Origin: Discostella pseudostelligera
Lineage: Eukaryota > Bacillariophyta > Thalassiosirophyceae > Thalassiosirales > Thalassiosiraceae
NCBI GenBank assembly: GCA_036940085.1
Contig: JALLBK010000061.1
Location: forward strand, 1-64,000
Length of the DNA: 64,000 nucleotides
Direction of reading: 5' to 3'
Shown here in pieces: positions 30,922 through 41,063 of this stretch (within the stretch, counting starts at the first letter, position 1; each line of letters starts with the position of its first letter). The notes beneath the pieces were generated by a model, which did not search any database, was not told the DNA's origin, and saw only the letters and a list, made by a program, of their open reading frames with translations. Made by a program: the position numbers and the translations under genes.

Positions 30922-32837
30922 TCAAATTGAATATCCAAATAAGAAGTCAAACGGGTTCTTGCCCGAGTATGCATCGGCAAAGAATCGATGTTTGAATATC
31001 CGTGCCACAGTTGGTCTATCAGTCGGGTTTCGAGACAAGCACTGCGATATCAAATCGGCCAACACCGGGTCAGCAACTTTTTCTAAATTGGGAGTGAATG
31101 TGGGGAGTGCATTTGTAATCCTTTGCACGGACATGCCATCGAAGAATCCTCGCCCGGTACAAATTTCATATAAGAACATTCCGTAGGACCAAACATCGTA
31201 GGAATACTCCAGGCTAAATGACTCTGCATCCCCGTCGAGAAACGACCGTGCAAATTCCGGTGGACATGCCTCGGGAGTGTAGTCCACCGGAGCTGTCTTC
31301 ACAGGCATGCAGCTTTCGAGATCAATCCCCCGGAACGTCACCCCACCCTTTTGATCGTCGATTACTACAAAGTTTTCTGTTTTGAGATCATTCCAAACCA
31401 ACTTCACTGCATGCAATACCTCCACACATCGTAGTGCCGTCATTGCACAGTCTAATAGCAATTCTCCCTCAAGCTTCCCTCCCACTTTTGGCATGAATGC
31501 CTTCACATCCGCAACACCTCGTTGCATAACCAGAGCACTTTTATCCGGCATTTCATCCCCCGCGATTGGTAAGAATTCGACACGACGAATAAAGCTGTTG
31601 CTCCACGTCAATCCAGTTGATATTTTTTGGTAATTGGCATATTCGCGTTTCATAGCTTCCTTATTGGAGGAATATTTGATCATCAGTGGTTCTCCCATCG
31701 GTTTACCGAATGGTGAAGCACGATATACTGTCTGGATGAAGCTCCTGCCATTTATGCTGGAGGTGGCCTCGCCAGCGAGTAGATATCGACTGTGATGAAA
31801 AGAAGAAGTTGCGCGTAAGATTATCACAAAATGATGCACGATTTAATGTAAGAAAATGAATTGCCGCACCCATTTCCAACAGTGCTTCCAGTCAAATCCG
31901 GAATGGATATGCTCGATCGAGCCTTGATCAGTTGTTGTGATGATTTCTTTTTCTCGGGGGTAGTTATTGTTAGTGACGCCGCATCCGATGCGGGCATATT
32001 CATTGGTGTCGCCAACCTATACTTCGACCCTGACAACGTCGTAACGATCTTCTTCTCCACCGCCTTACTCGCGTCGACGAGCGGACTTGTAACAATTGCA
32101 TCTCCATCGGGAATTGTGGGATGATTTGTAACCTTGCCTGATATTTGGATTTCTCCGTCGTTTGTCCCCCTAATAGCAATCCAATCATTGAGTACGGGTA
32201 TTACTTTTTGACTGGTAGCGAAGAGCTGCCATGGGTCAGTCGACTCTTTTTTCGTAGGGAGCGGTGGAGCAGATGCAGCATTCGAATTCTCTTTCAAGGT
32301 TGTTACATAAGATTCCAATCTATCTGCCCTCTTGGCAGCATCCTTACTTTGTTCCAATGCAAGCTCTAATTGCATATTCACCTTCTGTGATCGGATCAAT
32401 TCCTCTTGTGTCTTTAGAAGTTCTGCTTTTGCCTGCATCAGTTCTGATTGTGTATTGCTAAGCTCTCGCTTTGAGGTATCTAATTCCTCCTGAAGCTGGT
32501 CCACCTGCAATTGAAGTTGCTGCTGCATATTTTCAAGACTCGTCACCGCAGACTCCAGTGCACTTTCAAGGCTAGACACGGCCGTCTGAGCTTGTATTAG
32601 AGCTTCATCCTTCAAATTACGAGATGTAAATAAATCTTCACTGCCGTTAATATCGAGCTGTGTTTTCTGTGATGATGGTTTCTTGCCTTCGTTGAAAAAT
32701 GAATGAAGCGTAGTTGATGACGACGGTAGTTTATTTTGGTGGACACGGGTGATATCTGGTGGCACCGACGGCAGCAACGCATCGGAGGTCGACGGCAGGA
32801 ATAGAGGGAAAAAGAAGCACATTAACTTGCTCGCCAT
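30922..32837 (-). CDS. Signal-peptide coiled-coil protein with C-terminal divergent protein kinase domain
   Basis: Two exons, 31870-32837 and 30922-31789, joined in phase 2 (GG|GTGCGG ... CATCACAG|TCGATA), give 611 residues. The ATG at 32837 gives a hydrophobic signal-like N-terminus (MASKLMCFFFPLFLPST). Residues from about 85 to 190 form a long coiled coil (LQLQVDQLQEELDTSKREL and neighbours). A beta-rich module with NDWIAIRGTNDGEIQISGKV follows. The splice rebuilds the kinase start as TVGNGRYLLAGEATSS. The kinase keeps the VAIK-type Lys (PLMIKYS), a catalytic-loop Asp and Asn (WNDLKTENFV, with HRD changed to WND) and a metal-binding Asp (IDLES in place of DFG). A PPE motif and WSYGMFLYEICTG in subdomain IX are also present. 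It may be active or a pseudokinase. A plastid or secretory location is inferred from the N-terminus. Confidence 0.78.
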
Positions 32838-33516
32838 CGTTGAGTGATCTCCTATATTATTCAGAAGAGAGCGTGGCAGAGATGGACGAAGTAGATGGAC
32901 GTAGCGCGATGGGATTCGTATTGATATGGCCTTCGGCTTTCGCTTTCGCTTTGGTAGTACGATAGTGGAATGTTTGGCTGCAAGCTGCTGCTGCTGCAAG
33001 ACGCAGAGAGAGCACAAGATCTTGAAGTCGGATACAGGAGGAACAGTACGAATTCACATACTGAGTCCGACCTTCTACCTACGATACTCCAAATAATTTC
33101 GAAATAATTTTAAAAAAGATCGCAAACAGAGGAATCAGTAGTCTACACGTGGAATAAACTATTGGCGGGAGACACGTGGCAGCTGCATTCAAACATGATC
33201 TATGTCGAACGTCGAATGCAGAGTCGTCTCCGTCTTGTGGATGTTTGTCTTCCTTTCCAACAATAGAGTATCAACAAGAGAGAACAAGTTCGATAATGGA
33301 GCATGTTATTGTTGATGTAACGCGACAGATTCTTTGTCAAGTCGCTGCATCTCGTCATGGCTCATGGCGCCTGTTGCTGGTTTTGCTATTGCTGCTGTTG
33401 TTGCATAACTGCACCTGTAGTCACGGTTTATGGTGTCGGTGTTGTGTCGGTAGGTTGAGGATTTGCCAGTGATTGTTCTTGCTCTCGCGTGGTGATTCGT
33501 TGGTATTGGGTTGGGC
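32838..33516. promoter_or_regulatory. Upstream region of the kinase gene and 3' end of SF3B3
   Basis: 679 bp between two same-strand genes. Two ACACGTGG boxes (33145-33152 and 33172-33179) flank TTGGCGGGAGA (33162-33172). A plus-strand frame at 33176-33472 rich in Leu/Cys is not credible as a gene. Upstream in-frame Met codons for the kinase (to 33017) give a basic leader without a signal. Confidence 0.45.
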
Positions 33517-36500
33517 CTAGAGCAATGCATTCCGAGTGTCTTCCAGTTTCTTCAACACATCCCCAACTGACCGTTCCAGCTGCTCAGCAATCTTTTGCTT
33601 AACGTCATATGGCAGCTGAGCATAAGCATCACATAGATCGCCATCGACAACATGCTTAATCGGAGCATAATATGATCGGTACGCCTGCGGATCTCGACCT
33701 GTGGGCCTAGGTGCCTCTGCACGCAGAAAGCCCTCAAGCGAAGAATAGAACTCGACATCTTCTCTTGATGTGAAAGGCACGAGAGCCCCAACTCGTCCAG
33801 TGACTGTCACGTAAATGAGAGATTCGGCGCCTCCGGCAACCAACGAAGCGCGGGTCATGGAGGTGACGACTTCGCCTACGTGGTAAGTGCAAAGAGTTTC
33901 TAGCTTTGGAGTTGCATCTTCTCGCGAAGAGTCCCAGAGTGCGCGAGTACCCGTAACATCGATTGCACCAACATCAGCTCCACGAGGCAAACGTAAAATT
34001 GACACATTGCCAAATTTGTCTCCGACTGCCACAGTATTGATATCAAGAAGTTCTTGGCACGTAATAGGACGTGGGCTTTGGTCTCTCGCCACGAGAAGGA
34101 GTTTGTTCGATGTGGCATCATACCGAATAAACTGAACAGACTGCATCATTTCGCCAACAAAGGCTCTGTCACCCGCTGCTTGCAGCGTTTTGACCATGGT
34201 GGGAAATCCTCGAAGCTCACATTTCTTCAGCAATTGACGCTTACCCATCTCATAAAGACGTACGATACGCCCAACGCCGACTAGAAGTCTGCCTTGAAAG
34301 TGAACCAAGGAGAGAATTGGGCCGTCATCCACCTTCGTCCTGTGCAAGAGCTGAAGCCGTTCGCCATTAACGACGCGATACAAAACGATGTGGCTCTCCT
34401 TGTGACCGAGAGGATGCATCGTCATACCCGTCACTGTGCCCACTGCTAGCAAGGATTCGCCTCCACGAGAGTGAAACCTAACCGACGCGCAACAGAGAGC
34501 CGCCTCGTTCCTATTCAGCTCCACACAATCGAGTGTCAAGCAAGCATTTGCAGGGTCCACAAGACGAATACACGAGCCCCAGCGACCTTGTTCTGCTGGG
34601 ACTGGTCCACGAATAGGGGTAAGCCTCGTATCATCCTCCTCGTCATCTTCCTCCTCGTCATCTCCACCGTCCTTCTTTTCTTCCTCTTCATCCCCAGAAT
34701 CTTCCATATCCATGTCCATAGCATCATCTCCATCCTTGTTCTCCTTCTTCTTAGACCCCGCCTTTGATTTGCCAGTACCATCAAACCCCATGGCCTTCTT
34801 ATCCTCCTCTCCAAAGTCATTCGCATCACTCTCAACAATCGCAAGGACAATCTTCCTCGTTGTTTCCGTAACCCTTGCCGAGAGGAGGCACATTTGACGG
34901 GGAGTATAACGAAGATCAATGTGATTGGAGTTGAAAGATTCATCGTCGGTTGATCCAAGAGTAGACACCGCGGCAACAGCAGTATTACCCCCACTGTCTC
35001 CACCAACCGACAATATGCGAAGGGTATTACCAGATGTGGCCACAATGCCATCTCTCACAGCCTCATTTGAAAACGAGCATCCGTGATCCAACGGAGCGTA
35101 ACTCATGGGCGCCATTGAATGATGACCATTACATGCTCGGCCAATCCACGGCCTCGAGGACAAGAGCAGTGTCGAGTGGGATCCTTGCAGTGTAACACGT
35201 GAAACGGCAACGGGACGCGCACCCAAGAAGCGACGGGAGGGTGAGGTTGAAATAGCCCCGGTAATTGGATCCACACCGGCACGTAGAGCCGAACCATCAT
35301 CCAATCCTACCGTCAGTGTAAGCTCTCCCTCCTCGGCATTGGATAGGGCCACAGAATGAGGCTTGGTCGTTCCCAATGCCGTACTACTCTTCTGTTCCAA
35401 CAATCCTCCCGGTGCCAAACTCAACAACCTTACCGTTGAATCACGACATCCCACCGCCGCAAAGAGACTGCGACTCTTTCCTCTTGGCACTACTCCGACA
35501 TCCAACGAACACACATCGGTACCAACATCTCTTGTACCCGCCTCCATTAGATTTCCAGACATGGGATCTAATTCGAAATAGATCAGCTCTCCACCCACTA
35601 ACGCAATTAATATTTGAGATTCATTGGCCGAGGCGCATTCAATCTTCTTGATACCAGGGACGTGCCACTGCGAGACGGAACCACGTTGGATGTGACGTAC
35701 GCCACCGGGGTAGACTTGGACGATGCCCCCACCTCGTTCACCATCTCCACTACCACCAACACCAAGTGCCGAACATGCCAGGGTTGGTTCCGTGAGGAGA
35801 AATCCAGACTCTTTCCCCATCTCCTCGACCGTCTCACCCACCGACAATACTAATGTAGCATCGGCAAAGGAAACGACAATGTATCGATCATAGAATTTCC
35901 CATTCTTTCCACCACCCACGATGGTATCATCACGGACATTAAATACCGCTCCTGGCACACCGGGCAATTCTGACACTGCCAATTCCGTCACGGAAAGTCC
36001 ATGTCGCAAGACACGTAATGTACTACTAGGACCCCGGCCACAAAGGGTATATATCTGAGGACTAACCTCATTCCCCGCCAATTCACCCACCAGTACCGAA
36101 GTAACGGGTGCAAGACTTTCCATAGTGAACACCTTGTGCAAATTGCGTAGTATCGTAGGACGGAAGGTTGGTGCAAACTTGGCCACAACTTCACACTTGG
36201 CATAAAATTCATCCTCCTCTTGTATTCCACTCTTGAGCAATGCAGTAATCGTATCATTCGAGGTACACTTAATCGCATCCGCTTCAATATCAATAGCATC
36301 AAATTGATACAATCCATGATCACCAAATTCCGATGCCACAAACAATAATGCCAATTTGCTAATATTCATACTATTCCCCACCGGCAATGTATCCAAAAGA
36401 CATATCGTCATACCGGATACACAAGTCTTGTTCTCCTTGGGCAATGTTAGTGTCACCTTGTAGATATCACCTAATTCCGATTGTGCCAAGGCAAAGAATT

Positions 36501-37692
36501 TCCCCTTCTTTTGTTTCAATACGGATAGGGAGGTGATGAGTATGCCCTTGTTGGAAGGGTGGAGTTCTCGACGGGGTACGGCACATATCATGCTCTTCGG
36601 TGTAACCTTGGCACTGCCATCGTCACCATCATCACCATTGGGGATAGGAGGAGGAACCATCCCCTCATGCAAATATTCAATATAATTCTCCCCTCCCACC
36701 AATACTCCCCCTGGTCCATCAGCACCACCAGGTAAGGCAGCTAAACAACATGCCGTTCGATGAGTGGTTACTGCCCATCGTCGTGAAACGTGATTTAATC
36801 CTAAATCAAGTTCATAGTATGCCAATTGTTTCGTATATCCATCACCATACTGTCCAACCGGCACATCTTCTTTCACTTCACTCTTGGCTGCATTCTTCAT
36901 GTCCTCATCTTCCTCCTCCTTCTTCCGTTTCTTCTCCACCAATACCATATCCTCATACTCTTCATACTGCACCTCCAAACAAGCAAATATCGGATTATCA
37001 TATCCATTATCGACACCCACGACATCATAGACAAAAGTTCGTGGTCGATGTGCTTCCAATGGACTAGCACAGGATATTTTTCCAGAAGTATCGCGATGGA
37101 TGACGTAGACTAGTTTGCGTTTTTCAATGGAGGCAATCATACAGGCACGACCACGGGGGTCAATGCCCAGGTATTGACCGGGTGTGTCTCGACGTATGCC
37201 GACTTTGCCAAAGGGGGAGGAGTGCAGTATCATGGAGGATAGCGGGGTCAATTTGGCTGTAGTACTGCCAGGGGTGGCCGATGATGTAGTGGTTGTTGGC
37301 TCAAAGTCTAGTATAGAGAAACACCCCGAGTCCGACCCTACAACTAACACATCGCGTTTGGAGCCCGAGACACGAAGTGCATGTAATGTGCGAAGTGTTG
37401 ATCGAGTTTCGATACGCGAGACTAGTTGCAAACTTGTCGTCACTTCCTCATCATCGTCTCCTTCTTCATCACCAGATTTGTCAGAGGATGGCTGAGAAAT
37501 GACAATGCGATACAAGTCAATAGTGCCGCCAGCACGAAGACAGGCTATTTCTTGAGTGCCACCGCTGCTGCCTCCACTGGAAGAAGTGCACCCTGATGTA
37601 AATTCACCAATGGTCGAGGCAATGATTGATCCGGCATGTTTTAATCGAACATCGAGAAGTTTCATCGACGCGGCGGAGGTTATTGATGTCAT
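33517..37692 (-). CDS. SF3B3: Splicing factor 3B subunit 3 (SF3B3/SAP130)
   Basis: 1391 residues, one exon. It belongs to the CPSF160/DDB1/SF3B3 family of triple beta-propellers and is assigned to SF3B3 by RPTILRNLHKVFTMESLAPV, YTLCGRGPSSTLRVLRHGL, VSELPGVPGAVFNVR and the C-terminus DLCDAYAQLPYDVKQKIAEQ..KLEDTRNALL. SF3b is part of the U2 snRNP and recognises the intron branch site. The protein is longer than the human protein (about 1217) because of low-complexity insertions, mainly an acidic/Lys-rich loop near residue 1000 (KKKENKDGDDAMDMDMED and onward) and Gly/Ser loops in the N-terminal propeller. It is convergent with nothing: the next gene downstream is on the same strand. It is divergent from the ferredoxin-fold gene. 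Confidence 0.93.
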   Translation of the reverse strand: MTSITSAASMKLLDVRLKHAGSIIASTIGEFTSGCTSSSGGSSGGTQEIACLRAGGTIDLYRIVISQPSSDKSGDEEGDDDEEVTTSLQLVSRIETRSTLRTLHALRVSGSKRDVLVVGSDSGCFSILDFEPTTTTSSATPGSTTAKLTPLSSMILHSSPFGKVGIRRDTPGQYLGIDPRGRACMIASIEKRKLVYVIHRDTSGKISCASPLEAHRPRTFVYDVVGVDNGYDNPIFACLEVQYEEYEDMVLVEKKRKKEEEDEDMKNAAKSEVKEDVPVGQYGDGYTKQLAYYELDLGLNHVSRRWAVTTHRTACCLAALPGGADGPGGVLVGGENYIEYLHEGMVPPPIPNGDDGDDGSAKVTPKSMICAVPRRELHPSNKGILITSLSVLKQKKGKFFALAQSELGDIYKVTLTLPKENKTCVSGMTICLLDTLPVGNSMNISKLALLFVASEFGDHGLYQFDAIDIEADAIKCTSNDTITALLKSGIQEEDEFYAKCEVVAKFAPTFRPTILRNLHKVFTMESLAPVTSVLVGELAGNEVSPQIYTLCGRGPSSTLRVLRHGLSVTELAVSELPGVPGAVFNVRDDTIVGGGKNGKFYDRYIVVSFADATLVLSVGETVEEMGKESGFLLTEPTLACSALGVGGSGDGERGGGIVQVYPGGVRHIQRGSVSQWHVPGIKKIECASANESQILIALVGGELIYFELDPMSGNLMEAGTRDVGTDVCSLDVGVVPRGKSRSLFAAVGCRDSTVRLLSLAPGGLLEQKSSTALGTTKPHSVALSNAEEGELTLTVGLDDGSALRAGVDPITGAISTSPSRRFLGARPVAVSRVTLQGSHSTLLLSSRPWIGRACNGHHSMAPMSYAPLDHGCSFSNEAVRDGIVATSGNTLRILSVGGDSGGNTAVAAVSTLGSTDDESFNSNHIDLRYTPRQMCLLSARVTETTRKIVLAIVESDANDFGEEDKKAMGFDGTGKSKAGSKKKENKDGDDAMDMDMEDSGDEEEEKKDGGDDEEEDDEEDDTRLTPIRGPVPAEQGRWGSCIRLVDPANACLTLDCVELNRNEAALCCASVRFHSRGGESLLAVGTVTGMTMHPLGHKESHIVLYRVVNGERLQLLHRTKVDDGPILSLVHFQGRLLVGVGRIVRLYEMGKRQLLKKCELRGFPTMVKTLQAAGDRAFVGEMMQSVQFIRYDATSNKLLLVARDQSPRPITCQELLDINTVAVGDKFGNVSILRLPRGADVGAIDVTGTRALWDSSREDATPKLETLCTYHVGEVVTSMTRASLVAGGAESLIYVTVTGRVGALVPFTSREDVEFYSSLEGFLRAEAPRPTGRDPQAYRSYYAPIKHVVDGDLCDAYAQLPYDVKQKIAEQLERSVGDVLKKLEDTRNALL

Positions 37693-38064
37693 TATATTAA
37701 TGTATGGTTGAATTGATTGAGGTATCAGTTAGGGGGGGCGATGCCGCTGCTACTGCCATCTACTGCCGCCGGCTTGGACTTGGATCTTTGTCTTCGGTCT
37801 TCGTCCCGCTGTTTTTTGTGGTGGAGGCAATGAGATGCTTCCCGCCATATTCGTAATGTATCGCCACATCATCGCTCATCTATCATCATGCCGTTCTCGC
37901 AGATTCTCGCGACATTTTTTGCACCGACAGCGAGCGAGCGAGACCGCGAGACCCTGCGAGACCTCACCATACCATAACCACTTCCGCCGACGCCTACCAC
38001 TACCATACGCCTCCGGCTCCTCATAGGCCACCATCACCCCCCCCCCCTCTGCTCTTCATAAACC
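37693..38064. promoter_or_regulatory. Divergent promoter, SF3B3 / ferredoxin-fold gene
   Basis: 372 bp, GC-rich. CTTCCCGCCATATTC at 37838-37852 is the reverse complement of the recurrent ATATGGCGGGAA element. A run of about ten C lies at 38037-38046, just before the ATG of the right-hand gene. Confidence 0.5.
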
Positions 38065-38664
38065 ATGCTATCCTCCGCTTGTCTTCGCTTAGCGCGCTCC
38101 CGCGCTCCGTCGGTTGCCTTGAACCGCCTTGCCGGCCTGCCCTCTCTCACCGTCGGCGGCACCGTCGGCCGTCGCACCCTCGCCGCAGCCGCTGCCCATG
38201 CACCACCCGCCTCCATCCTCACTCCCATCCCCGACATTTCCCCCGCCAGTGTCTACGACAAAATTATTAAAATCACCATCATCGATCCATCCGGTGCACG
38301 TCGTTCCATCCCCGCACTGGTTGGTCAATCTCTCTACACTGCCTGCACAATGAACAACATCGATCTAGGTCCAGCCTCCGTTGGTGCACCCCAACAACGC
38401 ATCAATTCATCCACATGGACTGAACCACTCTATGGGGAGGGTGCCACATCCGGATTTGATCATGTCATTCTCCAATCGGATAATATTGGTGTTATGGCTG
38501 CTGAACCACCCCATAGTAATGAAATTGCAATGCTAGAGGCGTATTGGGATGAGGATGAATTAGTCGAGGGGAGTAGTCGATTGGCAAGTATGGTTATGAT
38601 TAATAATGATATGGATGGGATGGTGGTGTATGTCCCGGATAGATTGTGTGATGATATTCCTTGA
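38065..38664 (+). CDS. Mitochondrial ferredoxin-fold protein lacking cluster cysteines (complex I C1-FDX-like)
   Basis: 199 residues. The N-terminal 45 residues are Arg/Ala/Ser-rich with no acids, a mitochondrial presequence. The rest aligns with adrenodoxin-type ferredoxins: IKITIIDPSGARRSIPALVG, SLYTACTMNNIDLGPA, HVILQSDN, EIAMLEAYWDEDELVEGSSR and DMDGMVVYVPDRLCDDIP. The four cluster ligands are gone. The loop that should read C-x5-C-x2-C before HVIL is YGEGATSGFDHVIL, and the last ligand after SRL is Ser175. The only Cys residues are 6, 94 and 195. Plants and green algae carry such a cluster-less ferredoxin (C1-FDX) as a bridge subunit of mitochondrial complex I; assignment to that role is inference. 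The start ATG follows a C-run at 38037-38046. Confidence 0.75.
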   Translation: MLSSACLRLARSRAPSVALNRLAGLPSLTVGGTVGRRTLAAAAAHAPPASILTPIPDISPASVYDKIIKITIIDPSGARRSIPALVGQSLYTACTMNNIDLGPASVGAPQQRINSSTWTEPLYGEGATSGFDHVILQSDNIGVMAAEPPHSNEIAMLEAYWDEDELVEGSSRLASMVMINNDMDGMVVYVPDRLCDDIP

Positions 38665-38923
38665 AGCGAAGGGGAGACAATGATGTGTTGTTGTTGCTGA
38701 AGAAACAATAATAGTTTCTTTTCGAATGGCCGAATCCGTATGCAGCTGGGAGAAGGGGGATATACTTGTAAATTAAGACAGGGGTTAGCATTTAGATCCC
38801 TTTGAATTAATATGTTGCGCCTAAGCACGTTATGTCTCTAGCGTAGCATTCCATCCGCCAGTCTGCCAGGATATGTTGGTCATCTCGAAGCGGGTGGGGG
38901 GTGGACGGAGTTGAATGTAAGCG

Positions 38924-40113
38924 TTACATCCCCCTTGGTCCTAGCGTGTAGTCGGCAGTTTTACCAGTGGCTAAAAATGACCGAAATGCATCCACTGCCG
39001 AACCAGCACCAGTAGCACCGGCAGTTGTTGTTCCTTCCACCTGCCTACCAATACAATCAAATGAGACACTCCTACCCCCACTCTCTGTCAATGCCGCAAT
39101 ACATAAATTCGCCACATCGAACCGTGCAATGGATTTCTTCTCACATTTCATCAAAACATCATCGACACCCAAAACCAATTCCATAGTATTTGGATCCATA
39201 TCGACCAATCCACCCGGATGAATAATTGTGTACTGCAGTCCACTTAAACAGAGATATTTCTCAGCCTTGCGTTTCCATAATAAGATATCACCGTGTCCAT
39301 TCCCATACTTGTCTTTGCCAATTTGATTCAAGAAGTTGTTTGGATCGAGCACACCCATGGAGCTTACCAATACCTGACACAAAATTCGTCATCAGAGAAA
39401 CAAATTAAACACGAGAGAGTAGCATGCAATAATGTAATACATACCACATGTTTCACACCCAACTTCTTTGCAAAATCAATCTGTTTCTTCTGTCCTACAT
39501 AATCCACCATCTCGGGATATTGATTGTCCTTATATTTGAATTGCAAATCACGAAAGTTGATTGCCCTCTTCTTCTCGGGATTTAATATATTCAATGGTAT
39601 TTTGAGAATTGCCTTGAATAAGGACAGTTTGCTAATTTGTGGTACCGCCGATGTGCATATGACCATGGCCTCGGCATTCTCTAATGCTGTTGGCCAAGTG
39701 TTGCTACTGCTGCTGCTGCTCGTTGTTGTTGTTAGGGTATTGTGCTCAAAGGACATTTGTGTGACATCACAAATAACAATCTCCTCAAGGGCACAGTTGG
39801 TTTTGGCAATGAGTTTCTTTGCACTGGCTTCCGAGCGGACGAGACCAACAACATCGAAGCGTGGATCGGCAACAAGGAGAGAGAAGACTAATGATCCTGT
39901 TCGACCGGCGGCGCCTGTCACGATGACCTTCTTTGAGACTTGACCGGGCAGCAAGTTCATTTGCAATTGGCAGGCTGATCTCGTCGACGACCTGCATTTA
40001 CTCCAACCACCGTTCCGACATCCCACGAAAGACGATGCCGACAAGGCATCAGCGGGTATGAAGAGCAACGATGTCCAAGTCATCCACAGAGAGAGACTGG
40101 CCAACGAAAACAT
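38924..40113 (-). CDS. Atypical short-chain dehydrogenase (At5g02240/At2g37660-like NAD(P)-binding)
   Basis: Two exons, 39445-40113 and 38924-39373, joined in phase 0, give 372 residues. The ATG at 40113 opens a hydrophobic leader (LASLSLWMTWTSLLFIPADA) ending near LSASSF, which may be a plastid presequence; an earlier in-frame Met exists at 40209. The Rossmann motif is VTGAAGRTG. Family features follow in order: VGLVRSEASAKKL, AMVICTSAVPQ, YPEMVDYVGQKKQIDFAKKL, GVKHVVLVSSMGV (restored by splicing), ILLWKRKAEKYLCLSG, YTIIHPGGL, ARFDVANLC. These proteins bind NAD(P) and lack the classical SDR active site; plant members are plastid-associated. Function is unknown. Confidence 0.85.
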
Positions 40114-40391
40114 GTCAATCAATGCAGATGATGACCATTGATATGAAATAAATGAGATGTTGCATCGAAGAATTGGAGTGAGAAATGCCCATCTGTCTCG
40201 AAGCGCCAAAACACGTACTGATTCCTACATCCATCTGCACTAGAACTTTTGCCGACAAAAAGAATCCAGCTGCCGCTCTTCAACCACACAAAAAAACAAC
40301 TCAGATCCATCGCCCATCGCCCTTAATTCATAATAGTACTCTTCATAATATCGATCGAACTTCCAAGTCATTGGAGATATTTCCATGAATC
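40114..40391. promoter_or_regulatory. Divergent promoter, SDR / ISD11
   Basis: 278 bp between start codons, the shortest divergent spacer between long-established genes here. No GGCGGGAA word was seen. Confidence 0.45.
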
Positions 40392-40857
40392 ATGGCTCCG
40401 TCTAGTGCCTCTCTATCACTCTTCAGATCCTTGCTGCGCGAGGCTGCAAAAATGGACAATTATAACTTCCGATTGTACGCATTGCGAAGGGTGCGGATAG
40501 GATTTGAGAATAATCGGAATTTGACTGGGTGAGCGCACATACATCAATACCGTACTACAGGTGCTGAATGAATAACATTCAATATTTCTCTTTTTGTTGC
40601 ATGGTCTCATCTCTCTCTCTCTCACACACACACTCACTCTCTTGCAAATGCATATGATTTGCTCCCAATCTGCCGTCATCGTCACACATCTCGCGTTGAC
40701 AAAAACGTCGGTATCATTTGCAACAAAATAAATGTACCATAGAAGTGAAGCTGAAGATGCATTTGTAGAGGGGAAAGAACAACTGGAAATATTAAAACGT
40801 CAAGCGGTAGTGGGTCATTTATATCCCACTGCTCGTAGTGTGATGGAGACTGCATGA
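40392..40857 (+). CDS. LYRM4: LYR-motif protein 4 / ISD11, iron-sulfur cluster assembly
   Basis: A small two-exon gene: 40392-40528 and 40743-40857, joined in phase 2 (GG|GTGAGC ... CATAG|AAGTGA), giving 83 residues. The product reads SLFRSLLREAAKMDNYNFR, LYALRRVRIGFENNRNL, then EGKEQLEILKRQAVVGHLYP. This matches ISD11 along its length, including the LYR-type start (here LFR), the YNFRxYAxRR core, and the C-terminal helix ending GxLY. ISD11 binds and stabilises the cysteine desulfurase NFS1 in mitochondria together with acyl carrier protein. Length fits the family (80-95). The intron carries a CT/CA dinucleotide run near 40602-40632. It is divergent from the SDR gene and convergent with the XPA-like gene. 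Confidence 0.88.
40602..40632. repeat. (CT)n/(CA)n dinucleotide run in the ISD11 intron
   Basis: A CT run followed by a CA run, inside the 214-bp intron upstream of the acceptor. It probably varies in length between strains. Confidence 0.7.
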
Positions 40858-41063
40858 TTGATCATTGAATTCATTTGTCGGCGTTGAATGGGGGGAGCTT
40901 TCACCCATATTGTGGTATCAAATATTACATGAACGTAGGTAATAGGAAGCATCAGTAGCAAACTGTTGAATCGAGTGATACATAGTTCTATCGGATATCT
41001 AATCAAGATTTAACATTATTAAGGGCTACAAAGTGCAATCCCCCCGTCTACCCCCATCCACCC

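Noticed and set aside
33176..33472. 98-codon plus-strand frame with Leu and Cys runs between the kinase and SF3B3 genes
   Set aside because: Composition comes from CTGCTG-type repeats; no start context, no domain, and it lies in the SF3B3 3' region.
33517..37692. Assignment of the triple-propeller protein as DDB1 or CPSF160
   Set aside because: The LCGRGPSSTLRVLRHGL and C-terminal KLEDTRNALL signatures are those of SF3B3.
40602..40632. CT/CA run in the ISD11 intron as a mobile-element tail
   Set aside because: No target-site duplication or coding remnant nearby; a simple microsatellite within an intron.
30144..40857. A functional Fe-S gene cluster (2Fe-2S protein, cluster-less ferredoxin, ISD11, with NDUFS6 and rubredoxin farther off)
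   Set aside because: The genes lie among unrelated ones, target different organelles and have separate promoters; chance proximity is the simpler view.
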